Origin: Actinomycetota bacterium
GTDB taxonomy: Bacteria; Actinomycetota; Humimicrobiia; Humimicrobiales; Humimicrobiaceae
DNA length: 32,104 bases
Assembly: GCA_003563375.1 (NCBI GenBank)
Contig: PWSB01000204.1
Span: forward strand, 1 to 32,104
Direction of reading: 5' to 3'
Position numbers and translations under genes: made by a program. Shown piece after piece: positions 14,811 to 23,003 of this stretch (position 1 is the first letter of the stretch; the number at the start of each line of letters is the position of its first letter). Under the pieces are notes generated by a model that saw nothing but the letters and a program-made list of their open reading frames with translations, was not told where the DNA came from and made no database searches.

Positions 14811-16310
14811 ATGAAAGATAAATATATATTAAATAAATTTAGAAAATGCTTTGGCCAAACACTTAAAATATATGATTCCTCATTAGTTTCTCATTGTGGT
14901 AACAGGTTTTTTCTGGCTAAAGAAGGGCACCAAAAATTTTTATATATTATTGGAAATGAAGCTTATGGACGGCTGGAGGAATTTAGAGGCAAACCCATTG
15001 GGTCTATTGAAATAGACGGTTACGATTTAATAGCTGGAAAAGCGGAACTAAATCATATAAATCTTAAACTGATGCAGGAGATTTTCCCCCACCTTAATCC
15101 AAGCCTTTGCGGCCTAAAGCCATCATTTGGGACAGGGGACAGGCTGGGAATGGTAACCCCGGCACATGTAGGATCTTTTAGGGGAAGAAAAATATTTCCT
15201 TATTTCTGCCAGCAGTCGGTAAGGGAGTTAAATAAGACCGGCCGTTCTTGGCAGGAATCGATCAGGGATTCTATCTGGGGTGTATTTGAGGCCGGTTATA
15301 AAAATCCTTTCGGTGCTGATGCAGACCATGTTAAGGATATGGGAGATCTTAATGCTGCAATCAAAAATGGTTTTACGATGTTTACCATTGATCCTTCAGA
15401 TTTTATAGCAAACGGGCTTGGAAATGAAGAAAATAGGGAAATAAGCAAAAGATATGACTCTATTGTTGAAAAAAAAGAAATCGAGAGGTCCTATCTGGGA
15501 AAAAAAATAACCATTGGCAAAGAGGTACTGCAATTTGATTTAGATTCATTAAAATTTATTGCAGCCTGCTATTATGACGCTATAAAACATGTTGTAAAAT
15601 GTTATAAATTCATTGAAGAAAATAAGGAAGGTAATTTTGATTTTGAAGTTTCCATGGATGAAACAGAAAGTGCTATCTCGCCTCTGGCACACATATTCAT
15701 AACCGGTGAGCTCCAAAGGAACGAAGTAAACTTTCAGAACTTGGCACTCCGTTATCCGGGAGTATGGGAAAAAGCAGTAGATTACTGCGGTGATATTGAA
15801 GGATTCAGCAAAGAGCTGAAAACACATGCCCAAGTTGCTAAAAAATTTGGGCCATACAAGTTATCTCTTCATTCGGGAAGTGAAAAATTTTCTGTATTTC
15901 CTATTTTTTCTGAGGAGACCGGAGGGCTTTTTCATATAAAGACCTCAGGGACAAGCTGGCTTGAATCCCTAAGGACAATTGCTGCGGTAAACCCGGTCCT
16001 TTTTAAAGATATATATGATTATGCCCTTAACAATTATGAAGAAGAGAAAAAATCTTATCATATATCAACAGGCCTTTCATCTGTTCCAGCTATAACCAGG
16101 TTTAGCAGGGATGAGTATGGGGGCCTACTTGATAAAAAAGAGTGCCGGCAAATGCTGCATGTGACTTATGGCGCAATACTGACTGCAACAAAGCAAGAGA
16201 ATTATATTTTCAGGGATACTATTTATAAGGTATTGGATGAAAATGAGCCTGTTCACTACAGGCACATAACTGAAAATATAGATAAGCATCTTGACCTGGT
16301 AAGGATATAA
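14811..16310 (+). CDS. uxaE: Tagaturonate/fructuronate epimerase-like protein (UxaE family)
   Basis: A 499-residue protein resembling the UxaE family known from Thermotoga: FGTGDRLGMVTPAHV at about 106-120, GADADHVKD at about 168-176, TIDPSDFIANGL at about 197-208, and SLHSGSEKFSVFPI near residue 350. UxaE epimerises D-tagaturonate to D-fructuronate, replacing the tagaturonate reductase route for galacturonate. First gene of operon B and directly followed by a fructuronate-reductase-like SDR, which supports a ketouronate substrate. The N-terminal half has no other domain. SD is poor (ATTTAG before ATG). Family members may act on other ketoses, so the substrate is a good guess rather than proven. 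Confidence 0.75.
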   Translation: MKDKYILNKFRKCFGQTLKIYDSSLVSHCGNRFFLAKEGHQKFLYIIGNEAYGRLEEFRGKPIGSIEIDGYDLIAGKAELNHINLKLMQEIFPHLNPSLCGLKPSFGTGDRLGMVTPAHVGSFRGRKIFPYFCQQSVRELNKTGRSWQESIRDSIWGVFEAGYKNPFGADADHVKDMGDLNAAIKNGFTMFTIDPSDFIANGLGNEENREISKRYDSIVEKKEIERSYLGKKITIGKEVLQFDLDSLKFIAACYYDAIKHVVKCYKFIEENKEGNFDFEVSMDETESAISPLAHIFITGELQRNEVNFQNLALRYPGVWEKAVDYCGDIEGFSKELKTHAQVAKKFGPYKLSLHSGSEKFSVFPIFSEETGGLFHIKTSGTSWLESLRTIAAVNPVLFKDIYDYALNNYEEEKKSYHISTGLSSVPAITRFSRDEYGGLLDKKECRQMLHVTYGAILTATKQENYIFRDTIYKVLDENEPVHYRHITENIDKHLDLVRI

Positions 16311-16346
16311 TAATCTTTAATATGTTTTTTAAGGAGATTTTTAAAA

Positions 16347-17168
16347 ATGATAGTTAAAAGTATTTTCGATCTAAAAGACAAAACAGCTGCTATTATAGGG
16401 GCAACAGGGTCTCTAGGTTTTTCAATTGCTGCAGGGCTAGCAGGTGCGGGAGCAAGGATTGCGGTATGCGGAAGATCCAATTACAGACAAAAAGCAGAAT
16501 CACTGGCAGGCAAAGGTATAGATGCAAAAGGTTATTATATCGATGTGATGGACAAGGATAAGATTATTCAATGTAGAAATAATATAATAGCTGATTTTAA
16601 GGGAGTCGATATTTTAGTAAATGCAGCAGGAGGGAATTTAAATGAAGCTACAACCAGCAGTGAGTTATCTTTTTTTGATCTAAAAAAAGAAAGCTTAAGC
16701 GAGGTAATAGATTTAAATCTCTTTGGCGGAGCCATACTCCCAGCCCAGGTATTTGGGAAAGAAATGGCAGAAAACAGTGGGGGAGGCTCGATTATCAATA
16801 TTTCTTCTATGAATGCTTTTAGGCCTCTTACTAAAATTCCAGGTTATTCTGCTGCCAAGGCAGCGGTATCAAATTTTACTCAGTGGCTCGCAGTACATTT
16901 TGCACAGGAATATAATAAAAACTTGAGAGTAAACGCCATAGCTCCTGGGTTTTTTTTAACCAGGCAGAATCATTATCTATTATTTGACAAGGAAGAAAAT
17001 CTTACAGAAAGGGGCCGGTCAATAATAGCCCATACCCCGATGGCTGGGTTTGGCAAGCCCGAAGACCTTGTTGGAGTATGCGTATGGCTTGCCTCTGAAG
17101 CTTCAAGATTTGTTACAGGCATAGTTATTCCTATAGATGGCGGTTTTAGCGCATATTCAGGGGTATGA
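16347..17168 (+). CDS. uxuB: SDR oxidoreductase, D-mannonate oxidoreductase/fructuronate reductase-like
   Basis: A 273-residue classical short-chain dehydrogenase: cofactor motif GATGSLGFSIA (about 18-28), NAAGG (about 91-95), catalytic Ser in INISSMNAF and YSAAK near residue 170. The C-terminal segment APGFFLTRQN with ERGRSIIAHTPMAGFGKPEDL is typical of the SDR-type UxuB/YjmF group, which reduces D-fructuronate to D-mannonate. The SD AAGGAG lies before the ATG. It follows the UxaE-like gene by 36 bases, making tagaturonate to fructuronate to mannonate a consistent two-step set. Other SDRs of this group act on gluconate or related acids, so cofactor and substrate need testing. Confidence 0.75.
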   Translation: MIVKSIFDLKDKTAAIIGATGSLGFSIAAGLAGAGARIAVCGRSNYRQKAESLAGKGIDAKGYYIDVMDKDKIIQCRNNIIADFKGVDILVNAAGGNLNEATTSSELSFFDLKKESLSEVIDLNLFGGAILPAQVFGKEMAENSGGGSIINISSMNAFRPLTKIPGYSAAKAAVSNFTQWLAVHFAQEYNKNLRVNAIAPGFFLTRQNHYLLFDKEENLTERGRSIIAHTPMAGFGKPEDLVGVCVWLASEASRFVTGIVIPIDGGFSAYSGV

Positions 17169-17225
17169 CTACCTGTTTTTGAGTGATTTATGTAAGCAGT
17201 CATTTAAAATTGAAAGGAATTTAGG

Positions 17226-18704
17226 ATGGAAAAAAAAGATTTGGGCCTTATAGGCCTTGCGGTTATGGGTCAGAACCTTGTGCTTAATATAGAATCAAAA
17301 GGTTATTCTGCTGCAGTATACAACAGGACAGAAAGCAGGACAAAGGATTTTATTGAAGGAAAAGCAAAAGACAAAAATATAGAAGCCGCATTTTCTTTAA
17401 AAAAATTTGTGGACAGCATCAAAAGGCCAAGGAAAATCATGCTTATGGTAAAAGCCGGCAAGCCTGTAGACAATACCATTGAAGAAATCCTTCCCTTGCT
17501 TGAGCCGGGAGACCTTCTAATAGACGGGGGGAATTCATTTTATAAGGATACCATAAGAAGGGAGGAGTTTCTTTTAGAAAAAAATATCCTATACATAGGT
17601 ACCGGAGTTTCTGGCGGTGAGGAAGGGGCTCTTCTGGGTCCTGCCATTATGCCTGGAGGAAAGAGGAAGGCATATGATATGGTAAAAGATATATTTTCAG
17701 ATATTTCAGCAAAAGCAAAAGATGGCAAACCATGCGTATCTTATATAGGGCCAAATGGAGCCGGGCACTTTGTAAAGATGGTCCATAACGGGATCGAGTA
17801 CGGTGATATGCAGCTAATAGGAGAGTGCGTATGGGGTTTGAAGAATGCCCTTGGTTGGAATTCAGAACAAATTGCAGACATAATGGAAGAATGGGACAGG
17901 CCTTCTGACATATTATCCTCTTATCTTATAGAGATAACCGGCAAGGGGATGAGGGAGACCGAAAAGAAATCGGGAAGCTACCTGGTAGACAGGACCGCTG
18001 ATATTACCAGGATGAAGGGGACAGGCACATGGACGGTTGCAAGCGCTCTTGAGCTGCTTGTTCCAATACCTACAATAGCAGCAGCGGTATTTTCAAGGGA
18101 AACGAGCCAGGATAAGGACTTGAGGCTTGGGATTTCAAAGATATTGAAGCCGGCGGCTTCTAAAATAGATTTAAACGGGCAAAAATTCACTGATATAGCC
18201 CACGACGCCCTGTATATTGCCAAAATCTCTTCATACGCCCAAGGTTTTGCACTAATGGAGGCAGCGTCTTCTAAATACGGCTGGAACCTTGATATGGGAA
18301 GGATTGCCGAAGGTTGGAGAGCTGGATGCATAATACGGGCACAGTTTCTATCAAAGATCACTGAAGAATACAAGGCAGATCCAAAATTGCCCAATCTTAT
18401 GGCAGCGCCTTATTTTTCTAAATTTATCAACCAGAAACTTGTAAGCCTTTCAAGGTTTATTGAGGTTGCCCGCCATGTTGGAGTGCCTGCTCTTGCGATG
18501 GGGTGTGCTTATGACTACATACTTCAGATAGCCTCTCCTGTCATGGTATCAGCGCAGGTAGCCGCCCAGCAGAGGGACTACTTCGGCGCTCACGGCTATT
18601 TTAAGCTTAAGGATTCCCAAGAGATAGAGCTAAAACCTGATGGAAGCTACCAGGAATATCATACAGAATGGATGGAGGATGGCCGCCCGGAAAAAAAGTT
18701 ATAG
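17226..18704 (+). CDS. gnd: 6-Phosphogluconate dehydrogenase, decarboxylating
   Basis: A full-length 492-residue enzyme. The Rossmann motif GLAVMGQNL with NRTES after the second strand suggests NADP preference. Also present are LIDGGNSFYKDT, GTGVSGGEEGALLGPAIMPGG (substrate and catalytic loop), GAGHFVKMVHNGIEY with the catalytic Lys and Asn, and the C-terminal RDYFGAHGYF tail. It oxidises and decarboxylates 6-phosphogluconate to ribulose 5-phosphate and CO2. Its placement inside a hexuronate-type operon, not with glucose-6-phosphate dehydrogenase, says that 6-phosphogluconate is made from a sugar acid here. It lies 57 bases after the SDR gene with its own SD (AAAGGA). Confidence 0.93.
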   Translation: MEKKDLGLIGLAVMGQNLVLNIESKGYSAAVYNRTESRTKDFIEGKAKDKNIEAAFSLKKFVDSIKRPRKIMLMVKAGKPVDNTIEEILPLLEPGDLLIDGGNSFYKDTIRREEFLLEKNILYIGTGVSGGEEGALLGPAIMPGGKRKAYDMVKDIFSDISAKAKDGKPCVSYIGPNGAGHFVKMVHNGIEYGDMQLIGECVWGLKNALGWNSEQIADIMEEWDRPSDILSSYLIEITGKGMRETEKKSGSYLVDRTADITRMKGTGTWTVASALELLVPIPTIAAAVFSRETSQDKDLRLGISKILKPAASKIDLNGQKFTDIAHDALYIAKISSYAQGFALMEAASSKYGWNLDMGRIAEGWRAGCIIRAQFLSKITEEYKADPKLPNLMAAPYFSKFINQKLVSLSRFIEVARHVGVPALAMGCAYDYILQIASPVMVSAQVAAQQRDYFGAHGYFKLKDSQEIELKPDGSYQEYHTEWMEDGRPEKKL

Positions 18705-18730
18705 AAAAAATACTGATTTAGGAGGCTGAT

Positions 18731-19810
18731 ATGACAAGTGAGTTTCGCAAAGACTGCAAATATAGCCTGATTACACCTACAAGCATAGGGGTCCGCATCA
18801 CTCCAGCAGGCAGGCAGCCGGTTGATTGCAGTTCAACTTTTTTTATGCAGACTACCAGTGCCGAGACCAATGTCGCAAGCGTGTCTTCTTATTTGGGCTT
18901 GCCCGTAAAAGTTCTTACTGTATTTGTAAAAGACAGTCCTATTTCAAAAATGATAAAAAGCAATCTAATGTCAAGAAATATGTCCTTTGAAGGCAAGGAT
19001 GTTTTCCAGGGGGGGCCATGGGGATACCGCCACCAGTTCAACATTGCTGACAGCGGTTATGGCTCCCGGCGCCCCAGGGTCCAAAATGACCGCGCTGGGG
19101 AAGTTGGCAGGATACTGAACACAGAGGATTTTGACCTGGATAGGATTTTTAATAGTGAGGGAGTTTCCATCCTCCACCTTTCGGGTCTTATCGTCTCCCT
19201 ATCCAGGCAGACAGGAAGCTTTTGCAGCAAGTTGGCCAAAGCTGCAAAGGAGAGCGGGACAAAGATTTGCTTTGATCTAAACTACAGGGCTTCATTTTGG
19301 AAGAACCGGGAAGATGAGCTTGGTAAAACCTTTTCCCGTATTGCACAACTTACAGATTACCTTGTGGGCAATGAGGAGGACTTCCAGCTCTGTCTTGGCT
19401 TAAAGGGCCCTGAGGCCGGTGGGAGGAAATTGTCCTCAAAGATTGAAAGCTTTAAGGAAATGATAAAGGATGTAAGGGAAAAATATCCCAGTACATCTGT
19501 TTTTGCCACGACCCTTAGAGAGGTGGTCAATGCAAATCGCCATCTATGGGGTGCAATAATGCTTGAAGGTGAAAGTTGGCATGTAATAGAACCGCGTGCA
19601 ATTGAGGTTATAGACCGGATAGGGGGCGGTGACGGATTTGTGGGGGGAATGCTTTACGGCATACTGAAGGGCTGGGAGCCTGAAAAGTGGATACAATTCG
19701 GCTGGGCATCCGGAGCATTCGTAGCTACCCTGATTACAGATTATGCTACTCCTGCAGACGAAGAACAGATATGGGATATCTGGCGCGGAAACGCAAGGGT
19801 CAGGCGTTAA
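18731..19810 (+). CDS. PfkB-family kinase, 2-dehydro-3-deoxygluconokinase (KdgK)-like
   Basis: A 359-residue ribokinase-fold protein. The C-terminal DRIGGGDGFVGGMLYGIL is close to the DRVGGGDxFAAGLIYGL of KDG kinases, with the catalytic Asp at about residue 301; CFDLNYRASFW and VGNEEDFQL are also KdgK-like. KDG kinase makes 2-dehydro-3-deoxy-6-phosphogluconate (KDPG). However, neither mannonate dehydratase (UxuA) nor KDPG aldolase is in this window. It may use KDG made elsewhere, or another hexonate such as gluconate. The N-terminal 20 residues, with a Thr/Pro-rich stretch, extend past the usual start, but the SD GGAGG (18721-18725) supports this ATG. Six bases separate it from larA. Confidence 0.8.
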   Translation: MTSEFRKDCKYSLITPTSIGVRITPAGRQPVDCSSTFFMQTTSAETNVASVSSYLGLPVKVLTVFVKDSPISKMIKSNLMSRNMSFEGKDVFQGGPWGYRHQFNIADSGYGSRRPRVQNDRAGEVGRILNTEDFDLDRIFNSEGVSILHLSGLIVSLSRQTGSFCSKLAKAAKESGTKICFDLNYRASFWKNREDELGKTFSRIAQLTDYLVGNEEDFQLCLGLKGPEAGGRKLSSKIESFKEMIKDVREKYPSTSVFATTLREVVNANRHLWGAIMLEGESWHVIEPRAIEVIDRIGGGDGFVGGMLYGILKGWEPEKWIQFGWASGAFVATLITDYATPADEEQIWDIWRGNARVRR

Positions 19811-19816
19811 AGCCTT

Positions 19817-21100
19817 ATGAGATTTATTGAAGATATAAACGGTATAGGCAAAGGTAAGCTTACCGGATTCATAGCTTCTATTTTAGAAGGTATAAATCCA
19901 GGCAAAAAGGTACTTGTGATCATTCCAGATTATACAAGGGTTGATTTCACGGATATAATCTGTCCCCTTATTGTAGATATTTTTAAAAAGAAAGGGGCCA
20001 TAAACTTAGATTTTCTAAATGCTGGTGGAACTCATAGGGGGATGACAGAGACTGAATTTTTTTTAAAACTTGGCCTGAAGGAGAAAGACTCAAGCATATC
20101 TTTTTATAACCATGATTACAGTGACCCCAAGAACCTGGTAACCATTGGGAGCATCTCTTTAGAACTTGTTAAAGAAAAAACGGAGGGCCAGCTTCGCAGG
20201 GCGATACCTGTGACATTGAATAAATTAATATTTTCTGGTTACAACACTATTATTGCAGTCTCCGGTACCGGGCCGCATGAAGCAGCTGGCTACTCGGGGG
20301 GCCTGAAGATTTTTTTTCCAGGCATATCAGGTCCTGAAGTGATTGACCTATTTCATTGGGCAGCTGTACTAGTGGGAATACCCGAAATTATGGGTACTGT
20401 AGACAATAATGCAAGGGATATAATCAACGAGGGGGCGGGACTTATATTTAATGGCATAGGTTGTGATGTTTTTACTTTGAATATGGTGAGTACAGAGGAA
20501 GACCGTTCAGTAATACCTAATGGCCTGTATTTGGACAAAGGTTATGAGGGTTTTTTAAATGTTTACAGGGCTGCCGCTGCTTTAAGCTCTAAACTTCATA
20601 TCAAATACATTGACCGGCCGCTTGAACGGGTGGTACAAGTAATCCCGGAGCACTTGGACGAGATCTGGACTGCTGCAAAAGGTTCATACAAACTACAGAA
20701 GCCCGGTGTAATGGCGAAGGGGGGTGAAATAATCCTGTACGGGCCGCATATAAGGAGCTTTCACTCCAATAAAAAAATAGATGAAGAACTCAAGGAAGTA
20801 GGTTATCACTGCAAAGATAAAATCTGCAGCATATTAGGCTCTGGAAAAAAAATAAGCAGAAAAAGCGCTTCTCATCTTATTAATGCAGCAGGACCTGGCA
20901 GATTTGACCCTGAAGCTAAAAAAGAAGAGATGGACTTTAAGCTTACCCTTGCGACCCAGATTCCCATGCAAGCCTGTAAGTCGATAGGATTAAATTACCG
21001 AGACCCAAAAACTATAAATAGATCTGATTTTCAAAAACCAGGTAGACTCTGGATCGAAAAAGGGGGAAAATATCTTTATATGCGAAAAAAAGGGGGGTGA
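19817..21100 (+). CDS. LarA-family nickel-pincer-dependent 2-hydroxyacid racemase/epimerase
   Basis: A 427-residue LarA (DUF2088 plus C-terminal) protein. The residues used by L. plantarum LarA are recognisable: GTHRGMT (His73), YNHDYSD (His99), and GPHEAAGYSGGLK with His154 and Lys164, then His180 in VIDLFH. The 10- and 16-residue spacings of His154, Lys164 and His180 equal those of LarA His174, Lys184 and His200, where Lys carries the nickel-pincer nucleotide. Homologues racemise lactate or malate, and a gluconate 2-epimerase activity has been reported for the superfamily. In this operon, mannonate/gluconate C2 epimerisation would fit. The cofactor-making genes larB, larC and larE are not in the window and must lie elsewhere. 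Start overlaps nothing; it lies 6 bases after the kinase. Confidence 0.85.
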   Translation: MRFIEDINGIGKGKLTGFIASILEGINPGKKVLVIIPDYTRVDFTDIICPLIVDIFKKKGAINLDFLNAGGTHRGMTETEFFLKLGLKEKDSSISFYNHDYSDPKNLVTIGSISLELVKEKTEGQLRRAIPVTLNKLIFSGYNTIIAVSGTGPHEAAGYSGGLKIFFPGISGPEVIDLFHWAAVLVGIPEIMGTVDNNARDIINEGAGLIFNGIGCDVFTLNMVSTEEDRSVIPNGLYLDKGYEGFLNVYRAAAALSSKLHIKYIDRPLERVVQVIPEHLDEIWTAAKGSYKLQKPGVMAKGGEIILYGPHIRSFHSNKKIDEELKEVGYHCKDKICSILGSGKKISRKSASHLINAAGPGRFDPEAKKEEMDFKLTLATQIPMQACKSIGLNYRDPKTINRSDFQKPGRLWIEKGGKYLYMRKKGG

Positions 21101-21168
21101 TACGGAAATAAAATATGTTTTTATGCTTTTTATTAATTTCAAAGTCTTAGGGAAAGGCGGTATGTGAC

Positions 21169-21930
21169 ATGGACAAGGAATTTACTCTTTTTAAAGACAC
21201 CGTATCAGGTATTCTGGAAAAAATAACAGGTGAAGAAAAAAATATAAAAAAAGCTGCAGATTTAATTGCCAAAGCCTTGATAAAGGGCAAAATAATCCAC
21301 GTAATCGGAACCGGGGGCCATTCTAATATGGGAGCTGAGGAGATGTTCTGGAGAGCAGGAGGATTGATCCCGGTCAATGCTATATTGGATGCCGGAATAA
21401 ATTTGATCAATGGAGCAAGAAGGACCACTATAATAGAAAGGACACCAGGCTATGGAATAAAGGTGATGGATGCATACAATGTCGGCCAAACTGCCGGTGA
21501 GGTTATTATTATCATAAACGCCTGCGGTATTAACACCATGACCATAGATGTTGCGCTGGAGGCAAAAAAGAGAAAGATGAAGACCATAGGGGTGACTTCA
21601 ACTTCTTTTGCAGACACGATCCCGAAAGGCCATCCGTCCAGGCACCCGAGCAATAAGAATCTGCATGATCTTGTCGATGTTTTTATAAATAATCACCAGC
21701 CCATAGGGGATGCAGTTATAGAGCTTGAAGGTGCAGACCAGAAGGTGGGTCCTGTATCTACTATTTGCAATTCATTTGCAGTGCAGCTGTTAGTAATAGA
21801 GACTGCAAAAAAGATGATAGAATCCGGGAAAAAACCTTTGATATGGAGGAGTGCCAATATGCCGGGAGGAGATGAGGCTAACCGTGAATATTTTAAAGAG
21901 TATTCTAAAAGGATAAAGCATCTGCTGTAA
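21169..21930 (+). CDS. Single SIS-domain protein (UPF0309-like), putative phosphosugar isomerase/binding
   Basis: A 253-residue protein with one SIS fold: VIGTGGHSNMGAEEMFWRAGG (about 45-65) binds the phosphate or sugar, GEVIIIINACGINTMTIDVA (about 108-127) is the Ser/Thr loop equivalent, and GVTSTSFADTIPKGHPSRH with LHDLVDVFINN follows. The C terminus RSANMPGGDEANREYF is typical of the UPF0309 group, often found near sugar kinases and amino-sugar genes. No catalytic assignment is known for most members. It lies in operon B between larA and the acetamidase-like gene, with SD AAAGGCGG upstream of the ATG. Confidence 0.75.
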   Translation: MDKEFTLFKDTVSGILEKITGEEKNIKKAADLIAKALIKGKIIHVIGTGGHSNMGAEEMFWRAGGLIPVNAILDAGINLINGARRTTIIERTPGYGIKVMDAYNVGQTAGEVIIIINACGINTMTIDVALEAKKRKMKTIGVTSTSFADTIPKGHPSRHPSNKNLHDLVDVFINNHQPIGDAVIELEGADQKVGPVSTICNSFAVQLLVIETAKKMIESGKKPLIWRSANMPGGDEANREYFKEYSKRIKHLL

Positions 21931-21990
21931 GGAAAGTTTTTTAAGGAAAGATGCATTCTGTTTGCTTATAAATACAAATAGGGGGGTTTT

Positions 21991-22956
21991 ATGAAAAAGC
22001 GGATCACAAGAGATAATGAGCCTGGTTTTGTTTTTGATTACAATAAAGAACCCGTGCTCACGGTAGAGGAAGGAGAAAGTTTTATAGTTGAGACCGAGGA
22101 CAACCTGTCAGGGCTTATCAAATCAGAAAATGATCCCCTGGTCGAAAAGCTTAAAAATTTTACCAAATATGATCCTCCAAAGTTTAATCCTGTCCATGGA
22201 CCCATATATATAAAAGGCGCTGCTAAAGGAGATCTTCTGGAAGTAAGCATTGAGAAAATAATACCTGCCCAAACAGGTATTTCAGCTATAGACCCAGATT
22301 CAGGGCCTCTTTCTGAAAACAAAAAATGGCCGGAGCTTGGGGAAGCTCATATAAAGATCTTAAAAAATATCCCTGGTCCCAGCGGCACTACCAGGGACGG
22401 AAAGGCTGTCTACAGTAAAAACATCTCCTGGGACCTAGACCCTATGATAGGGACAATCGGAGTGGCTACAGAATATGAGATACATGGTACATTAAATGGC
22501 CAGAAACCTTGTTGCGGCAATTGGGATTGCAAAGATATCAAAGAAGGAAGCAAGTTATATCTAAATTGCTTCCATGAGGGGGCCCTCCTTTTCCTTGGAG
22601 ATGTACATGCCAGCCAGGGGGACACAGAGTGGAGCTGTTCTGCCAATGAGGTGAAAGCAGAAGTCACGTTAAGCTGCAGGGTTATCAAGAATAAGAAAAT
22701 CCCCTATGCAAGGATAGAAAGAGAGGAATCGATTATCCAATTATTTGCGGATAAGCCTATAGAGGATGCATTACATAGGGCTATAATCCATCTTATGGAA
22801 TGGATGGTCGAAGAATACGGGGTAGGTCCAAAGGATGCTTATATAATGATCTCATGTAGTTCTGAGTTCAAAGTAAAGGTTTACCAAATGATAAGGAGCC
22901 CAAATCTTCCTTACGTTGTCGGAGCAGAAATACCAAGAAAATATCTGAAGGGATAA
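21991..22956 (+). CDS. Acetamidase/formamidase family protein
   Basis: A 321-residue member of the FmdA_AmdA family. Motifs include PVHGPIYIKGAAKGDLLEV (about 68-86), PMIGTIGVA (about 151-159), CCGNWDCKDIKEGSKLYL (about 172-189) and GALLFLGDVHASQGD (about 196-210), where Asp, His and other zinc ligands sit. The family hydrolyses small amides (formamide, acetamide). In a sugar-acid/amino-sugar operon it may cleave an N-acyl or amide group from a sugar derivative, but that is a guess. The SD is the G-rich AGGGGGG (21979-21985). It sits directly upstream of the divergent NagA. Confidence 0.8.
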   Translation: MKKRITRDNEPGFVFDYNKEPVLTVEEGESFIVETEDNLSGLIKSENDPLVEKLKNFTKYDPPKFNPVHGPIYIKGAAKGDLLEVSIEKIIPAQTGISAIDPDSGPLSENKKWPELGEAHIKILKNIPGPSGTTRDGKAVYSKNISWDLDPMIGTIGVATEYEIHGTLNGQKPCCGNWDCKDIKEGSKLYLNCFHEGALLFLGDVHASQGDTEWSCSANEVKAEVTLSCRVIKNKKIPYARIEREESIIQLFADKPIEDALHRAIIHLMEWMVEEYGVGPKDAYIMISCSSEFKVKVYQMIRSPNLPYVVGAEIPRKYLKG

Positions 22957-23003
22957 AAGGTTTTAACCAATATAATTATTTTTTATTATACGAGGAAGTA
23001 AAC

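Noticed and set aside
20863..20870. AAGCGCTT inside the larA gene, resembling the core of the LacI-type operator
   Set aside because: Outer bases do not match TAAGCRCTTA and it is deep in a coding region; an 8-base palindrome is expected by chance.
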